Shown: piece by piece, positions 10,713 to 22,600 of the stretch
Numbering within the stretch: the stretch's first letter is position 1
Layout of the letters: each line of letters starts with the position of its first letter
Assembly (NCBI GenBank): GCA_023512835.1
Contig: CM042091.1
Span: 50,123,158 to 50,187,157 of the forward strand
Source of the DNA: Taxillus chinensis
Lineage: Eukaryota; Streptophyta; Magnoliopsida; Santalales; Loranthaceae
DNA: 64,000 nt
Direction: 5' to 3'
Position numbers and translations under genes: made by a program
Notes under the pieces: model-generated
Databases searched by the model: none
What the model saw: only the letters and a program-made list of their open reading frames with translations
Told to the model about the DNA's origin: nothing

Positions 10713-12682
10713 TGTTAGAAATGTAGGATTTCATGAAGCTGCCAAAATATATTCCAAGTCTGGAGACTCGAAGAACCGAAGGTCGTAGGGTCGAAGAGTC
10801 GAGTTTGTAGAAGTGCATCTTTCATAGGACGTATTGGCAAGAGACTCGTAGACTCGTAGGGTCTGGAAACTCAAGGTGAAACAGTGATAGAACATTGCGA
10901 CTCGTAGATCCAGGGTCAAAGGTCGTAGAGTCATAGTACGGAAAAGAGAGTGTTACCGTAAACGTCAATAAGTTCGGAGACTCATAGAATCGAAGAATTT
11001 TTAAGAACAAGTAACCAAAGCTAAATGACTCGTAGACTCGAAGCCGACAAAATTGTAGAGTCCCCAAAAATACTTAAGTCACTTAACGGAACTTAAATTG
11101 CCACTAGACTCGAAGACTCGTAGAGTCGTAGAGTCGAAACCTTAGAACATTGTTAAGAAAACAGGACTCGTAGACTCGTAGATTGAAAGTCGCGAGTCGA
11201 AGCCTTCGAACAGTGTTAAGAAAACCGGACTCGAAGACTCGTATGTTGAAGGTCGAAGAGTGGATGCTATAAAGACGGCAAACAAATTAAACTATAACTC
11301 AAGGGTCGTAGAGTCGTAGACTCGTAGACTCAAGGGACACAATCACTATATAGAAATTGCCACACTTCCGGACTCGGAGATCGATGGCGGAGAGTTGTAG
11401 CTAAAGGGTTGCGGCTATACGAAACTCGGTTTATGAGCCTCTGTGAAAGACTAAGGAAGAAAAGTGAAGTTGAAGACTCGTAGAGTCGAAGATTTTCAAA
11501 CCACTTAGTCAAATATAGTAAACTAAGAGACTCGAAGGTTGTAGACCCACGGAACTAGGGTCGTAGACTCGTAGCTACAATAACAGGTAGATTTGATGGA
11601 CTCGAAGAAGTCACTCTACGCGTTATTCGAAGAGTCGCAGACTCGTAGAGTTGTAGACTCGCAGAGTTGTAGACTTTAGTTAACGAGTGACGCAAAAGGC
11701 TAATCCAACCTAACCTCTAGTCTCGAAGACTCGAAGATATGAGTTATAGACTCGTAGAAACACCATAAAGCCTGGCGAGAACTTTGCAACTTCCTACAGG
11801 TTTTAACTCGAAATCTTCGAATCACCGAACCTACGAGGCATCTACCTCCGAAGTAGACTTATAACCCTAAACACAGCCACTTAGCGATATTGTCAACTAC
11901 GGTTTGTACAAAGAACTCGTGCCGTCCGGAGCAATTGAGCGCATTAATGACACATTAATTGCTGCCAACTACCATCCACGGATGAACGCCCAAGATCGAC
12001 TACATGCCAAATACACAGTATGGGCCTCCGATTTGCAAATCAAAGCAGATTAACCCATCCCCCGACATTCCGCATTTTCGGTGGCGGGAAGCCGGTCTGT
12101 CGGGATGGACATCATGGTGCACGAGCACTTTAATCTTAAAAATATATCTCTCACGAACTTAACGACAAAATCAAGAGTTGAACCTCTCTCTCAAAAGAAG
12201 GAAACACGCATAACACAAGATAATAGTTCGACGGACTAAGAGAAAAATAATCCATCGTAGAACAAAGTAAGTGTTCCAACGCAAGAGAGAAAGACTCGGA
12301 GAGAAATTGAAGAAGTGTTGTGCGCCGTGTGAGTCAAAAACAAGAGCAACTCTGTTTGAGTATTCACGAATCTCTTGTTCATCAAAAATCTAGAACTTTC
12401 ATTAAGTCTTGATCTTTGTGTTGTTTGTTTTCCACACTTCGATCTATCATAAACCATCTCTTTCACAATTGAGATCTGTTGAGAAAAGAGCATTTACTCT
12501 TATCTCGCTTTTTGTCGATAGTTCATTATCACTCACTTTATCCTCACAATACTTCGTCGTCTTCTCCATAAATACTTCCATCATAGTCATCTGTAGAGGA
12601 ATCCAAAACCAGCTAACAGCCTAGCTTCCTCACACGAAGAAAGTCTATTCACCCCCCTTCTAAACTCACTTTGGGACCTACA
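10713..12682 (+). repeat. 3' LTR of element A
   Basis: A 1,970-bp LTR starting TGTTAGAA right after the PPT and ending TTCACCCCCC...GGGACCTACA. The end resembles that of B and C LTRs (TTCACCCCCC...GGGACCATCA), showing kinship although most of the LTR differs. The first half is a degenerate array of GACTCGTAG words. Confidence 0.85.
10755..11765 (+). repeat. GACTCGTAG repeat array in the LTR of element A
   Basis: About 1 kb is filled with degenerate tandem and dispersed copies of GACTCGTAG and GAGTCGTAG in steps of about 10 bp. Many form perfect short inverted repeats GACTC-N3-GAGTC. The array lies in the U3 half of the LTR. Confidence 0.8.
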
Positions 12683-13130
12683 GGATGCTTGTGAGGAGGC
12701 TTTCGATCAGTTGAAGGCCAGATTGACCTCAACACCTATCCTGGTCCTGCCACAGGAGGGTGTACCCTATGAGGTCTATTTTGATGCCTCTAATGTTGGT
12801 TTGGGTTGTGTACTCATGCAGGAAGGATAAGTAATTGCTTATGGTTCCCGTTAATTGAGGATCCATGAGAAGAATTACCCTACGCACGATTTAGAGCCGG
12901 CTGCAGTGATCTTTTCCTTGAGGAGTTGGCAGCACTATCTCCTTGGGGAGAAGTTTGTGGTATATACCGACCACAAGAGTTTGCAAGACATCTTCTCTCA
13001 ACGAGATCTGAATCTCAGGCGAGGCGTTGGGTAGAGTATATGCAGCAGCCCCGTTTGATCTTTAGTATACGCCCGGAAAGGGGAATGTTGTAGGCGATGC
13101 CTTGAGCCAGGAAGAGCCAGGCCGCGATGG
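12683..13130 (+). pseudogene. RNase H of element E
   Basis: RNase H removes template RNA during reverse transcription. The frame reads DACEEAFDQLKARLTSTP, then [38 protein letters not shown] and [13 protein letters not shown], the normal order of the Tekay RNase H. In-frame stops interrupt it (after MQEG and after YGSR). The conserved Leu of LELAA is Pro here. The domain is truncated at its start by element A. Confidence 0.85.
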
Positions 13131-13267
13131 CTCTCTGTCTGTCAAGGAATGGGAGATGATGGGGCAACTAGCTTCTCCGAGGTTACGACTAGTGCAAGGC
13201 GGTGCAGGGTATCTTGTGTGTGGTTATAGCAGTGCATGAGCCGTGACGTCAGGTTATTAAAGGTCAG

Positions 13268-14637
13268 TTGGGGGATGTTGAGTGTGAGGTCCTCCGGGAT
13301 CAGATTCAGACTGCCATACTTTCCACGGATTGGATAGAGGATTCTGACCATGTGTTGCGCTATCGGGATCGGTTGATTGTTCCATCTCCTCTCCGGGAGG
13401 CAGTTTTACGGGAATTTCATCACTCTCGTTTGACTGTTCATCCTGGGGGAACGAAGATGTACCATGTTGTACGGCAACAGTTCTGGTAGTCGAGCCTTAA
13501 GAAAGCTGTTGCGGAGTTTGTTCGACGGTGCTTGACATGCCAGCAGGTCAAGGCCAAGCATTTGTGGTTTGCCGGTGAGTTGCGGTCGTTACTCGTGCCG
13601 GAGTGGAAGTGGGATCATGTGACTATGGACTTCATCACAGGGCTTCCTCGTTCTAGAGGTCATGATGCTATTTGGGTTGTTGTGGACAGTTTGACGAAAT
13701 CTGCCCACTTTATTCCAATTCGTGAGACCGATCCAGTCCAGACCTTGGGATAGCGTTATGTCGATGTGGTAGTACGGTTGCATGGTGTGCCATTATTGAT
13801 CGTCTCTGATAGGGATGCTTGGTTCACTTCACGATTTTGGCGGTAGTTACAGCGTGCATTGGGAACCCGAGTGAACTTGAGTACAGCTTACCACCCTCAG
13901 ACAGATGGCCAGTCGGAGCGCACTATCCAGATTCTCGAGGATATGCTTCGTGCTTATGTGTTGGATTTTGGAGGTTGTTGGGAGGCTCACCTTCCCTTGG
14001 TGGAGTTTTCCTACAACAACAGCTATTAGGCTACGATAGGGATGGCGCCATATGAGGCATTGTATGGGCGACCTTGTCGCTCCCCTTTGTGTTGGGCCCA
14101 GGCAAGAGAGGCAGTTGTTTTAGGTCCTGATATGGTTCAGGAGACTACATACTTGGTTCAAGTGATCTGACAACGGATGTTGACAACCCAGAGTTGACAG
14201 AAATCATATGTTGATAGGCGGCGGCGACCGCTATAGTTTGTCGTAGGGGATCACGTCTTCTTACGAGTCTCGCCACGATGGGAGCACAGACGGTTTGGGC
14301 GAGGGTCCAAACTCTCACCTCGATTTGTGGGTCCTTTTCCTATCATTGCAGTTGTGGGACCGGTTGCCTATCGATTGGAGTTACCACCTGAGTTGGCTCG
14401 TGTTCATGATGTTTTCTATGTCTCCCGGTTGCGGAGATATTACCCAGATCCTTCTCATGTGCTTGATTGGCGTGAAATAGAGTTGGAGATGATGGTTTGT
14501 TGTAGAGGCACCATCCAGATTTTAGATCGTCGGGAGCAGGTCTTGCGGGGCAAGACAATTTCGTTGGTTCGCATTTTGTGTCATCACCGCAACATGGAGG
14601 AGCAGACACTGGGAGCGCGAGAGTCGGTGATAACGTG
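13268..14637 (+). pseudogene. Integrase and chromodomain of element E
   Basis: Integrase parts in order: the zinc finger REFHHSRLTVHPGGTKMYH with CLTCQQVKAKH (to about 13560), the core with WKWDHVTMDFITGLPRS, a second-Asp segment [14 protein letters not shown] (about 13800) and a [14 protein letters not shown] segment containing the catalytic Glu (about 13880, in another frame). The C-terminal [19 protein letters not shown] and a Tekay-type chromodomain ([30 protein letters not shown]) follow up to 14637. Several TGA/TAG stops and frame changes are present. The Athila-type solo LTR cuts the reading at GARESV. The last codons continue after 16144. Confidence 0.85.
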
Positions 14638-16139
14638 CATTTTATGCCGTTATTCTAGTGTTTATTTAGGATGTTTAAGAGCATGATTAGGGTCTTATTG
14701 CTTCATATATCATATATATTTGCTCTAACCCCTAGGAAGATGCTAGTTGCAAATACATGCGTTTTTAAGTTGTTTTGGCAGGTTTTGGACCTCACTTTTG
14801 ACATAGTAGATGGCCTCAAACAATTTGCGTGCAAGAACAAAAGTTTCTTAGAATGATGTCCTCTACCTACCACAGAAATTTCAGAGCATTTGGAGCTGAA
14901 CGTGAATTCACCCATTTCACGTGCAAGCCTATTTTTGCCTCTCAGGCCTCTACAGGATGCAAGGAAGCTTGGGGAGAAGTTTGAGCTGATTTGGAGGTGC
15001 ACGTGAATTCACCATATCACGTGCAAATTGGCGTGCAGAGATATTTTTGGACCGATCCAATCGTTTTTCCATGCCGATCATTTGTTCCTGAAGGCCCAAG
15101 TCCAAATTGTGGATGGAAGATAGAGATTTTAAAGTTTCGAGTGTTACTTATCAAAACTACGCCGTTTTGATAAGTGGGCTAGGTTACACACCTCAAAGCC
15201 CATCCAAACTCTATAAATACAAGCCTCCACGCGTCTGCTATGCATGCCTAACCCCCTACACGTTTTTAGAGAGAGAGAGAGAGGCTCACGACTTGGAGGT
15301 GCTCCTTGACCTAGGAGAGCAGCCGTCGCAGCCGTCGTTGCCGTCGCGCAGACCGTCGCGGATTTTGGAGCCTGGATTTGAAGCTTTGTTGTGCGCGTGA
15401 TCAAGAAGAAGATGTTGAGCTTTTCTACTTTGTGTTTGCTTGTAATCATGCGTGAGTAGTTCTTTAATCTAGGGGAGCAATGTAGCCCCCTTGTTGCTTT
15501 GCTCTGTTTATGAATATTTGGGTTTGGATGATTGAAGTTTTGCATGTTTTATGAATCTGTTCTTAATTCTATCTTTGGATGTACACCTTGGTATTCTTAG
15601 CCCTAGTCTAGGGCAGATTGAGATTCATAACTTATTTGTAATTGGTGTGATCATTATCCTTTTGCAAGTATGATTTATTGGCTTTGCATGTTTGTGTGTT
15701 TAGATGACCATTCTGGCATACAACTCTTAAAAGGACCTCAATGACCATTTGTTGTCCTTGGCTTATGTTTAGCATGTTTTCAATCGGACAACCCTAATAC
15801 CATGAACCAGAGAGATAACATAGGGAGGTGAAATTGTGACCCTAGATGCTTTTAATCCTTGAATCTTAATCCTAAAATCAGTTTACTTTCTTTGTTTATT
15901 CAGAAAACCAAATAAAAATTAGATCTTTAGTTTAAAAAAGAAAACTTTTTGCCAAGACATTTTATAGAACAAGAGTAATTGGGTGATTTGATTTGAGAAC
16001 TAGAGAACTAGGTTAATCCCTGTGGGTTCGACCCCTTTCTTGCTGCTATTCTTTTAGTGCAAACTTAGGGAATTTATTATCTTGAAGAGAGATTTAACGA
16101 CATTAGCTAGCTCTTTTAGAGAGGCTAAAAATCTTGTCT
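14638..16139 (+). repeat. Solo LTR of Athila-type (J family)
   Basis: About 1,502 bp, close to the 1,501-bp 5' LTR of element J, starting TGATAACGTGC. No internal sequence is attached. Flanks GTCGG (14633-14637) and GTCGA (16140-16144) look like a decayed TSD, and the terminal CA seems lost. It contains the CACGTG pairs, the ATCAAAAC-N6-GTTTTGAT element (about 15157-15178) and a CTATAAATA box near 15211. It arose by recombination between the LTRs of an element that sat in the chromodomain of E. Confidence 0.9.
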
Positions 16140-16144
16140 GTCGA

Positions 16145-16479
16145 TCGAGATACGTATTCTTCACCCCGAGCTGTTCGGGGACGAACGATCCCTGAGGTGG
16201 GGAGGATGTCAAGATCCTTACCGTGCGTTGAGGTAGTTGACCTTGTTGCTTTTGTTTAGTTAACCTTGTTGTCTTTGTTTGCTGTGCTTATGATTGTTAA
16301 TATTTTTGGTTGCGTGTGATTTGATGAGTCATTGATTATTTTGTTTGTGGGTGTTATTTAGTTTGTCATGCTAAGTTATCGCGGGGTGGTATATAATTAT
16401 CTTAGCCTGCGAAGTGAAATGTTCCCTCTTTAGAGATAGCTTGTCTTTTCGGGGACGAAAAGTCCTAAGGTGGAGAGGA
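16145..16479 (+). other. pol end, 3' untranslated region and PPT of element E
   Basis: The first bases finish the chromoviral pol (RILHPELFGDE). Then follows a noncoding stretch ending in GGGGACGAAAAGTCCTAAGG and the polypurine tract GGTGGAGAGGA just before the LTR. Element K shows the same duplicated GAGGACGAA motif at its pol end and before its PPT. Confidence 0.7.
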
Positions 16480-16564
16480 TGTAAAGACCCGTACTGTGTG
16501 AAGTAGAATGTTAGGCCCCTATAGAGTTTAGAATCTCTGTTCGGCAATGTGGCCGTAGCGTTAG

Positions 16565-16775
16565 CATTTTGAGGTTATTATTATTTACTATTATGATTAA
16601 AATAATTATTTTAATAGGTACGATTATTATAATTAGTGTTGCGATTGAGTTTATTATTATTTTTATATGATTATTATCGTTATTAATTATTAATGTAGTA
16701 TTATTATTATTATAGTTATTATTATTGGATTAATATTATTATTAATAAGTTATTATTATTATTATTATTATTATA
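16565..16775 (+). repeat. ATT-rich microsatellite-like stretch
   Basis: Degenerate TTA/ATT trinucleotide runs within the LTR of E, including an almost pure ATT run near 16750-16772. Low complexity; no gene. Confidence 0.85.
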
Positions 16776-16978
16776 AAGAGTATAAATACGAGAAACTAGG
16801 GTAGAAACCCTACGTGCGTTGTATGTCTCCGAAGCCTGGTGAGAGGAGCAGGAAGGGTTTGAAGCGGACCGTTCAATCAATCCTTCAAGACTAGATTCAG
16901 GTAGGTGATACTTGTTTAACAAATACACTAATGCATGAACGCAGATCTGTTGGGGTTGGGTTATGTTAAATCTTTATA

Positions 16979-19900
16979 TGTCACGCCCCGAATTTCCAAC
17001 CCGAGGAAACCGGTACGTGACTCCCCTTTTACCCACACGGAGGGCAAAGGGGTTAGGATACAAACCAAGAATATCACATTTTAAACATCCACAACATTCA
17101 AGAAAGTAATGTTCATTAAAAACAATCCAAACCAGTTTATTACAACAAAATCCTTTCCCCATGGGGTTACATCAATTCCCATAAGAAAAACAAAACATAA
17201 ATGGAAGAGTAAAAATAATTATGGTCTTCCACCTTGGTGTATCCACCTAACGCCTGTAAGTCCCTGGAAAACAAACACGGTAGGAGGGGTGAGCAACCAC
17301 GGCTCGGTAGGGATCATGTCTCCCCAACCCATCCCATGCTCCTAGCATCTACATGCCTTGTGTACAAGTGCAGTGTCGTGTTACAATAATTTTCAACAGA
17401 CATAATAACAACCACATCAACAATTACAATCTTCCACCTGCCACACAGGCTAACAAAACACATCTCAAGCAAATAGTTTAACCGCCTCTTCAGGCCACCG
17501 ATTTAATGTAAGGACCCGTACCTTGAGTTAGTCGGTTTGCCTCCTGAGTAGAGTTTTTCTAGATTTTGACCTAGTAGATGGACTCCAATGAATTCACGTG
17601 CAAAAGGAAAGATGCTTAGAATGGTGTCCTCTATCTACCACGAAGTTTCAGGCCAAATGGACATGTATGTGAGGTGCACGTGATATGGGTCCAATTCACG
17701 TGCAAGTGTAATTGTCTTCCAAATGATGCAAGGAGGCTAGGGGTGAAGTTTGAGAGCATTTGGAGTTCATATGGAGGTGCACGTGAATTGGGGAATTCAC
17801 GTGCAAATTGGCGTGCAGCCATATTTTTGCATGGTTCCCTTGGTTTTGACATTCTAAGGAACTTTCTCCAAAGGACCATGTTGAAATTCCGAGTATTTTG
17901 GCCTATATGGGTGCGGAAAGGTGGTAACTTGTGTGATAAAAACTACGTCGTTTTGATCCTGGGATTCACTTAATCAAAACTACGTCGTTTTGATGTGGAT
18001 GGTGTCTATATAAGGAGGGCTTGAGTTTGAGTTTAGGGTTCTTGTGTTCCCTTTTCTTTTGCCGCGCCTAGAGAGAGAGAGAGCTAGAGAGAGAGGGAAG
18101 GGGAGTTCTCGGTTTCTTGCCAGGAGCATCTTGCGTGGGGAGGACGGCGTTTGGCGCGGGAGCAAGGAAGATCTGCTTTAAGGTAGGGGTTCTGTTCTTC
18201 CTAAGTCCTTCTCTGTCCTAGGGTTCCAGGCGAATCTGGTTATAACCGATATATATAAATATGTAATCCATATAGGTGTGATCTCCTATATGGATGTTGG
18301 CCTTCAGTGGCATGTTGGTGTGATTCGTGGATTACATGCTATGTGTTCGATGAAATGCCTGTGTGAATATAGCCGTATGTATATGCCCATTACGTGTTTG
18401 GTAATATGCCTGTGTGGCTGGATTTGTGGTTTAGTGTATGTATGTATGCTGTGTGTTTGCTCTTTGGCCTGAATGGTTGGGTTTGTGCACTTGTGAACGG
18501 GTGCACACCAAGTGTTTGGTTGTATGCTTGAGTGACCATGTGTGTTGTGTGCTTGACTGTGGTATCTGGCCTGAAGAGGCGGTTAAAGAACTTTGCCTGA
18601 GAGGCGGTTAAACCAGTGGCCTGAAGAGGCGGTTAAATCACTTGGCCTGAAGAGGCGGTTAAATAACTTGGCCTGAAGAGGCGGTTAAATCACTTGTGTT
18701 TTGTGTGGTGGATAATTGTGACTACTGGTGTGGTTTGTTATTGTTTGTTGAGATTGTTGTAACACGTCACTACACCTGTGCACATGCATGTAGCCGCTAG
18801 GAGCATGGGAAGGGTTGGGGAGACTTGATCCCTACTGAGCTGTGGTTGCTCACCCCTCCTACTGTGTTTGCTTGTTTTCCAGAGACTTACAGGCGTTAGG
18901 TGGATACACCAAGGTGGAAGACCTTATCCATTCTACTCTCTTCCATTTATGTTGTTTTCTTTTATGGGAACCGATGTAACCCTAGTGGGGATGGGATTGG
19001 AAAGAATTTCGTTGTAATAAACTGGTTTGGAATATTTTTATGAACATTACTTTCTTGAATGTGTTGTGGATGTTTGAAATGTAAAATTCTTGGTTTGTAT
19101 CCTAACCCCTTTGCCCTCCGTATGGGTAAAAGGGGAGTCACGTGCCGGTTTCCTCGGGTTAGAAATCCGGGGCGTGACATTTAACCGCCTCTCAGGCAAA
19201 GTAGTTTAACCGCCTCTTCAGGCCCTGGTTTAACCGCCTCTCAGGCAAAGTAGTTTAACCGCCTCTTCAGGCCAGATAGCACAGTCATGCACACAACACA
19301 CACCACAGTCACCCAAGCATAAAACCAAACACTTGGTGTGCACCCGTTCACAAGTGCACAATCCCAGCCATTCAGGCAATAGAGCAAACACCCAACATAC
19401 ATACATACACTAAATCACAAGTCCAGCCACACAGGCATATTACCAAACACGTAATGGGCATATACACACAACTATATTCACACAGGCTTTTCATCAAACA
19501 TGTAGCATGTAATCCACAGAATCACACCAAGATGCCACTGAAGGCCAACATCCATATAGGAGATCACACCTATATGGATTACATATATATATATAACAGA
19601 TATAACCCATAATCTGCCCTGGAACCCTAGGACAGAGGAGGGTTTAGGAAGAACAGAACCCCTACCTCAAGTAAAACGCAACAACACAGCAATGTCCCGA
19701 TCCCACGTCGAACGCTGTCCACCCACGAAGCACCGACCACCCACGCAAGACGCCCGACAGCAACCAGGAGCTCTCCTTCCCTCTCTCTCTCTCTGCGACG
19801 GCTGGTGGAGCAACAAACCCTAACCCTAAAACAGAGGGGCTTCTCCTCCTTATATAGACAACACAACATCAAAACGACGTAGTTTTGATTAAGTGAATCC

Positions 19901-20355
19901 CAGCATCAAAACGACGTAGTTTTGAGGGAACAAGCTATGACCTTCCCACACCCATACACACCAAAATAGTCACAATTCCAACATGGTCCTTTGGGAAAAG
20001 ATGATTAGAATGACAAAACCAAGGGAACCATGCAAAATAATCCTGCACGGCAATTTGCACGTGAATTCCCCAATTCACGTGCAACTCCATATGCACTCCA
20101 AATGCGCTCAAACTTCACCCCTAGCCTCCTTGCATCATGTAGAAGACAACCACACTTGCACGTGAATTGGACCCATTTCACGTGCACCTCACATACACGT
20201 CCGTTTGGCTGAAACTTCGTGGTAGATAGAGGACATCATTCTAAGCATCTTTCCTTTTGCACGTGAATTCATTGGAGTTCATTCACTAGGTCAAAATCTA
20301 GAAAAACTCTACTCGAAGGCAAAACCGTGACTAACTCAAGGTACGGGTCCTTACA
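16979..20355 (-). repeat. Solo LTR, Tekay-type K family, minus orientation, interrupted
   Basis: Reverse complement of the K-type LTR: it begins TGTCACGCCCC and ends GGGTCCTTACA, with a perfect TTATA duplication (16974-16978 and 20356-20360). Removing the nested plus-strand solo LTR leaves about 1,699 bp. It has the GCGGTTAAA minisatellite, the CACGTG pairs, two ATCAAAAC-N6-GTTTTGAT elements and a GA tract. There is no internal sequence, so it is a recombination product. Confidence 0.95.
17507..19179 (+). repeat. Solo LTR, Tekay-type K family, plus orientation
   Basis: A 1,673-bp complete LTR from TGTAAGGACCCGTACC to GGGGCGTGACA, flanked by a perfect TTTAA duplication (17502-17506 and 19180-19184). 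The target is the GCGGTTAAA minisatellite of the minus-oriented solo LTR of the same family. Confidence 0.96.
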
Positions 20356-20402
20356 TTATATGTATATATGAATTAAGATATATGTGTATTTAGATATAAA
20401 AT

Positions 20403-20850
20403 TTATATGTGCGTGTTCTGGTCAAAGGGGAGGGGGACCATGCCGTTGCCGTCCGTGGATCGGACGCTCGCCGCGCGCTGGCATGGAGAGAACGAGCAGC
20501 GGCGGTCGTAGCTGTCTTGCGGCATATCTGCGCTAGCAGCGAGGAGGGGAGGATGAGGTTGGTACGGAGGTCGCACGCCAGTGGGAGGAAGAGGAGGACG
20601 GCGGCGTGGTCGTTGGCTACGAGAGAGAGGATGGGCGCCGCGGGCGCGCCAGAGAGAGAGAGAGAGGGCGTCGCAGACGCCGGCGTCTGCCTCCCATGGC
20701 CGCTGTGCGTCTGTGCGCCGGTGTGAGAGAAGGGGACCGGGGGGGGGGGGTTGCGGCGTGCCTTCCCATCCTCGCGTCAACACCTACCCTAACAGGTTGG
20801 TGTGGTTTGGCCGACCAACTGGGCGGTCCATGCCTTGTTTTTTTTTTTTA
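20403..20850 (+). other. GC-rich stretch inside the LTR of element E
   Basis: A sharply GC-rich segment between AT-rich sequences, with a short GA tract (about 20650-20670) and a run of ten G near 20740. Several overlapping frames are open only because of the composition and show no recognisable domain. The K-type LTR has a GA tract after its TATA box, so this may be the leader of the E transcript. Confidence 0.5.
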
Positions 20851-21911
20851 AAATAATAATAATAATGATAGTATTAATAGTAATAAAGAATGAGTACTTC
20901 TAGTAATAAATACATAAATAGTATTAGAGTTTGCAATTATAGTTTGATTAAATAGGATGTTAATTATAGCTCGGTGTAAATAAATTTATTTCTTAGATTA
21001 TTAAATGCCTGATGGAATTATGTATTATTATATGTATCTAAGTATTCAATTAATCATTTGAGTTATGTTGTTCTTTGGGTAAGTTCTCTAATCGGTCGAG
21101 TGATCGTCACACTAAATGCTGATAATTTGAAATGTTGTTTTGTTGATTGTGTACGGATTTTTTGGTTAAATTGGTTAGGTTAATCATGGGTCCCACATAG
21201 GGCCGGCAATGAGGCCGCAGGTCCCTTATGTGGCTGGTTAACCCAGGTCCCATATGTGGCGGGTGGTCGTTAGAGACACTGTGGGTCCCAAATATGGCTG
21301 ATTGGTAGTGATTTGAATCCCTGGAGTGGTAGTGGGGATTTCGGTGGTGTTTAGGTCGTTGGTGTGACCTTTAATAGTAATAAATGTGATGGGATATCTT
21401 GTGATTTAATGAAACTTCTTGGTATTAGAACGTGACACCGCACCTGGCACAAGCATGCACTAACCATATAGACTTAGGAATTTATATGACAGGAGAGTGG
21501 AGATGGGGATCACCTACCTGGGCACTCGTGCTCACCCTACTTTATTTATATTTTCTACAGGTTGTAGAGGATAGCCGTTGGAGCCATAGCAGAGCTGTCG
21601 GGACATCTTTATGTAGGGTTCATTTATGGACTTATCCTTTACCTTTGATTATTTGGTCATCTCGTTTTTTTATTTCGGACTTGGGTCCGTGACGATTGTA
21701 CAAACTTGATTAGCTGGACTTCAGGTAATATTATTTACAGGACATATTTATTACCGACTTATATGTTGCATTGGAATATTTACAAGTACAATGCTACCCC
21801 CGTTGTAGTATTGTACAGGGTTGAATCAGTCATTAACCCCTCGACCCCTGGAGTGGGCGTGGGGAAGTCGCGTACCTAGTCCTGTGGGTTTCGGGGTTTA
21901 GGGGCGTGACA

Positions 21912-22600
21912 CTATCATGCCACAATTCCGATTCAACAATGCATGTCCAACCAGATCGATAAGTGTGAGTTTGGAGGGAGGAGTATCCGAGACATATCAG
22001 GGGTTCGGACATTTGCTCCCCCTTAGATCGTGCAATCCTCTCAAGAAAGAACTCCCCCTCGGATAGACAACCAGGAAAGAGGTCACGAGACATATAAGGA
22101 GGGTATTACTTGATTAATAGTTAAAGCATTTTCTCCCCCTTAAACCATGTGATCCTCTCGATGGACATTCCTGCTTGGAATGATTCGCGAGAAAATACTG
22201 TCTGTCCTTGACGAAAACTCCACTTGCAGAGCTAATCGACCGCAACAATGAATACATCCACCAGACATTTCGAGCTAACCCTTTTCCATTCTTTAATAGT
22301 GCATGTTAGAAATTCCATTCAAAATGAGAAATCATTAAACATGTGGTGATTGATGAAAGAATTAATCATGAAGTCCTAAGGAGGTTTTTTTTCATATAAT
22401 GTTAATCATGTTTGCTTTACCCACTGCGCCTGGAGACACAAGCATCCTCCCAAAATGAAATATGAAATAGATATCGAAGCATGATGCAAGTTAATCGGTA
22501 ATAATGATCAGCATTAAGTTCAGGTATATGTCTTTTCTTGTCAAAATGAAATACAATGCATGTTTGAGAAACAATCTTGTTGGATAAACTAAATTAGAAG
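21912..22600 (-). other. Post-pol noncoding region of element D
   Basis: No gene. Read on the minus strand it has several GGGGGAG tracts (plus-strand CTCCCCC near 22017, 22050 and 22132) within diverged repeats containing ACATATGTCTCG-like words. It aligns by eye with 54393-55070 of element B. Confidence 0.7.

Larger units (their letters stand above)
1..12682 (+). mobile_element. SIRE-like Ty1/copia element A, 3' portion
   Basis: The window opens on the last codons of a copia pol gene. A long noncoding stretch follows, then ORF3 (split by element F), a polypurine tract and a complete 3' LTR ending at 12682. The order pol, noncoding region with GGGGGAG tracts, ORF3, PPT, LTR is the same as in element B of this window. 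The 5' LTR, gag and most of pol lie left of position 1. The sequence right after the LTR (GGATG, 12683-12687) belongs to gypsy element E, so A most likely inserted into E. The left TSD copy is outside the window and cannot be checked. Confidence 0.85.
12683..21911 (+). mobile_element. Ty3/gypsy Tekay-like chromovirus E, 3' half
   Basis: After the LTR of A the sequence enters mid-RNase H of a Tekay-type gypsy pol. It continues through integrase and chromodomain (cut by an Athila-type solo LTR), a 3' untranslated stretch, a PPT and a long 3' LTR ending GGGGCGTGACA at 21911. Next comes minus-strand copia element D, so E inserted into D. The 5' half of E is presumably left of the window beyond element A. 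Many stops and frame changes show it is old. Confidence 0.85.
16480..21911 (+). repeat. 3' LTR of element E, split by nested solo LTRs
   Basis: Starts TGTAAAGACCCGTAC right after the PPT and ends GGGGCGTGACA. Without the nested insertion (16979-20355 plus 5 bp) it is about 2,050 bp. Start and end resemble those of the K LTR (TGTAAGGACCCGTAC / GGGGCGTGACA), but the middle is different. It includes an ATT-rich stretch and a GC-rich stretch. Confidence 0.8.

Noticed and set aside
14638..16139. A complete Athila-type element here
   Set aside because: Only one LTR is present, with decayed TSD-like flanks and gypsy E sequence on both sides; it is a solo LTR.
20409..20856. Several overlapping open frames of 80-126 codons in a GC-rich stretch
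   Set aside because: They are open in several frames at once because of composition (Arg/Gly/Pro/Ser runs) and show no domain; the stretch lies within an LTR.
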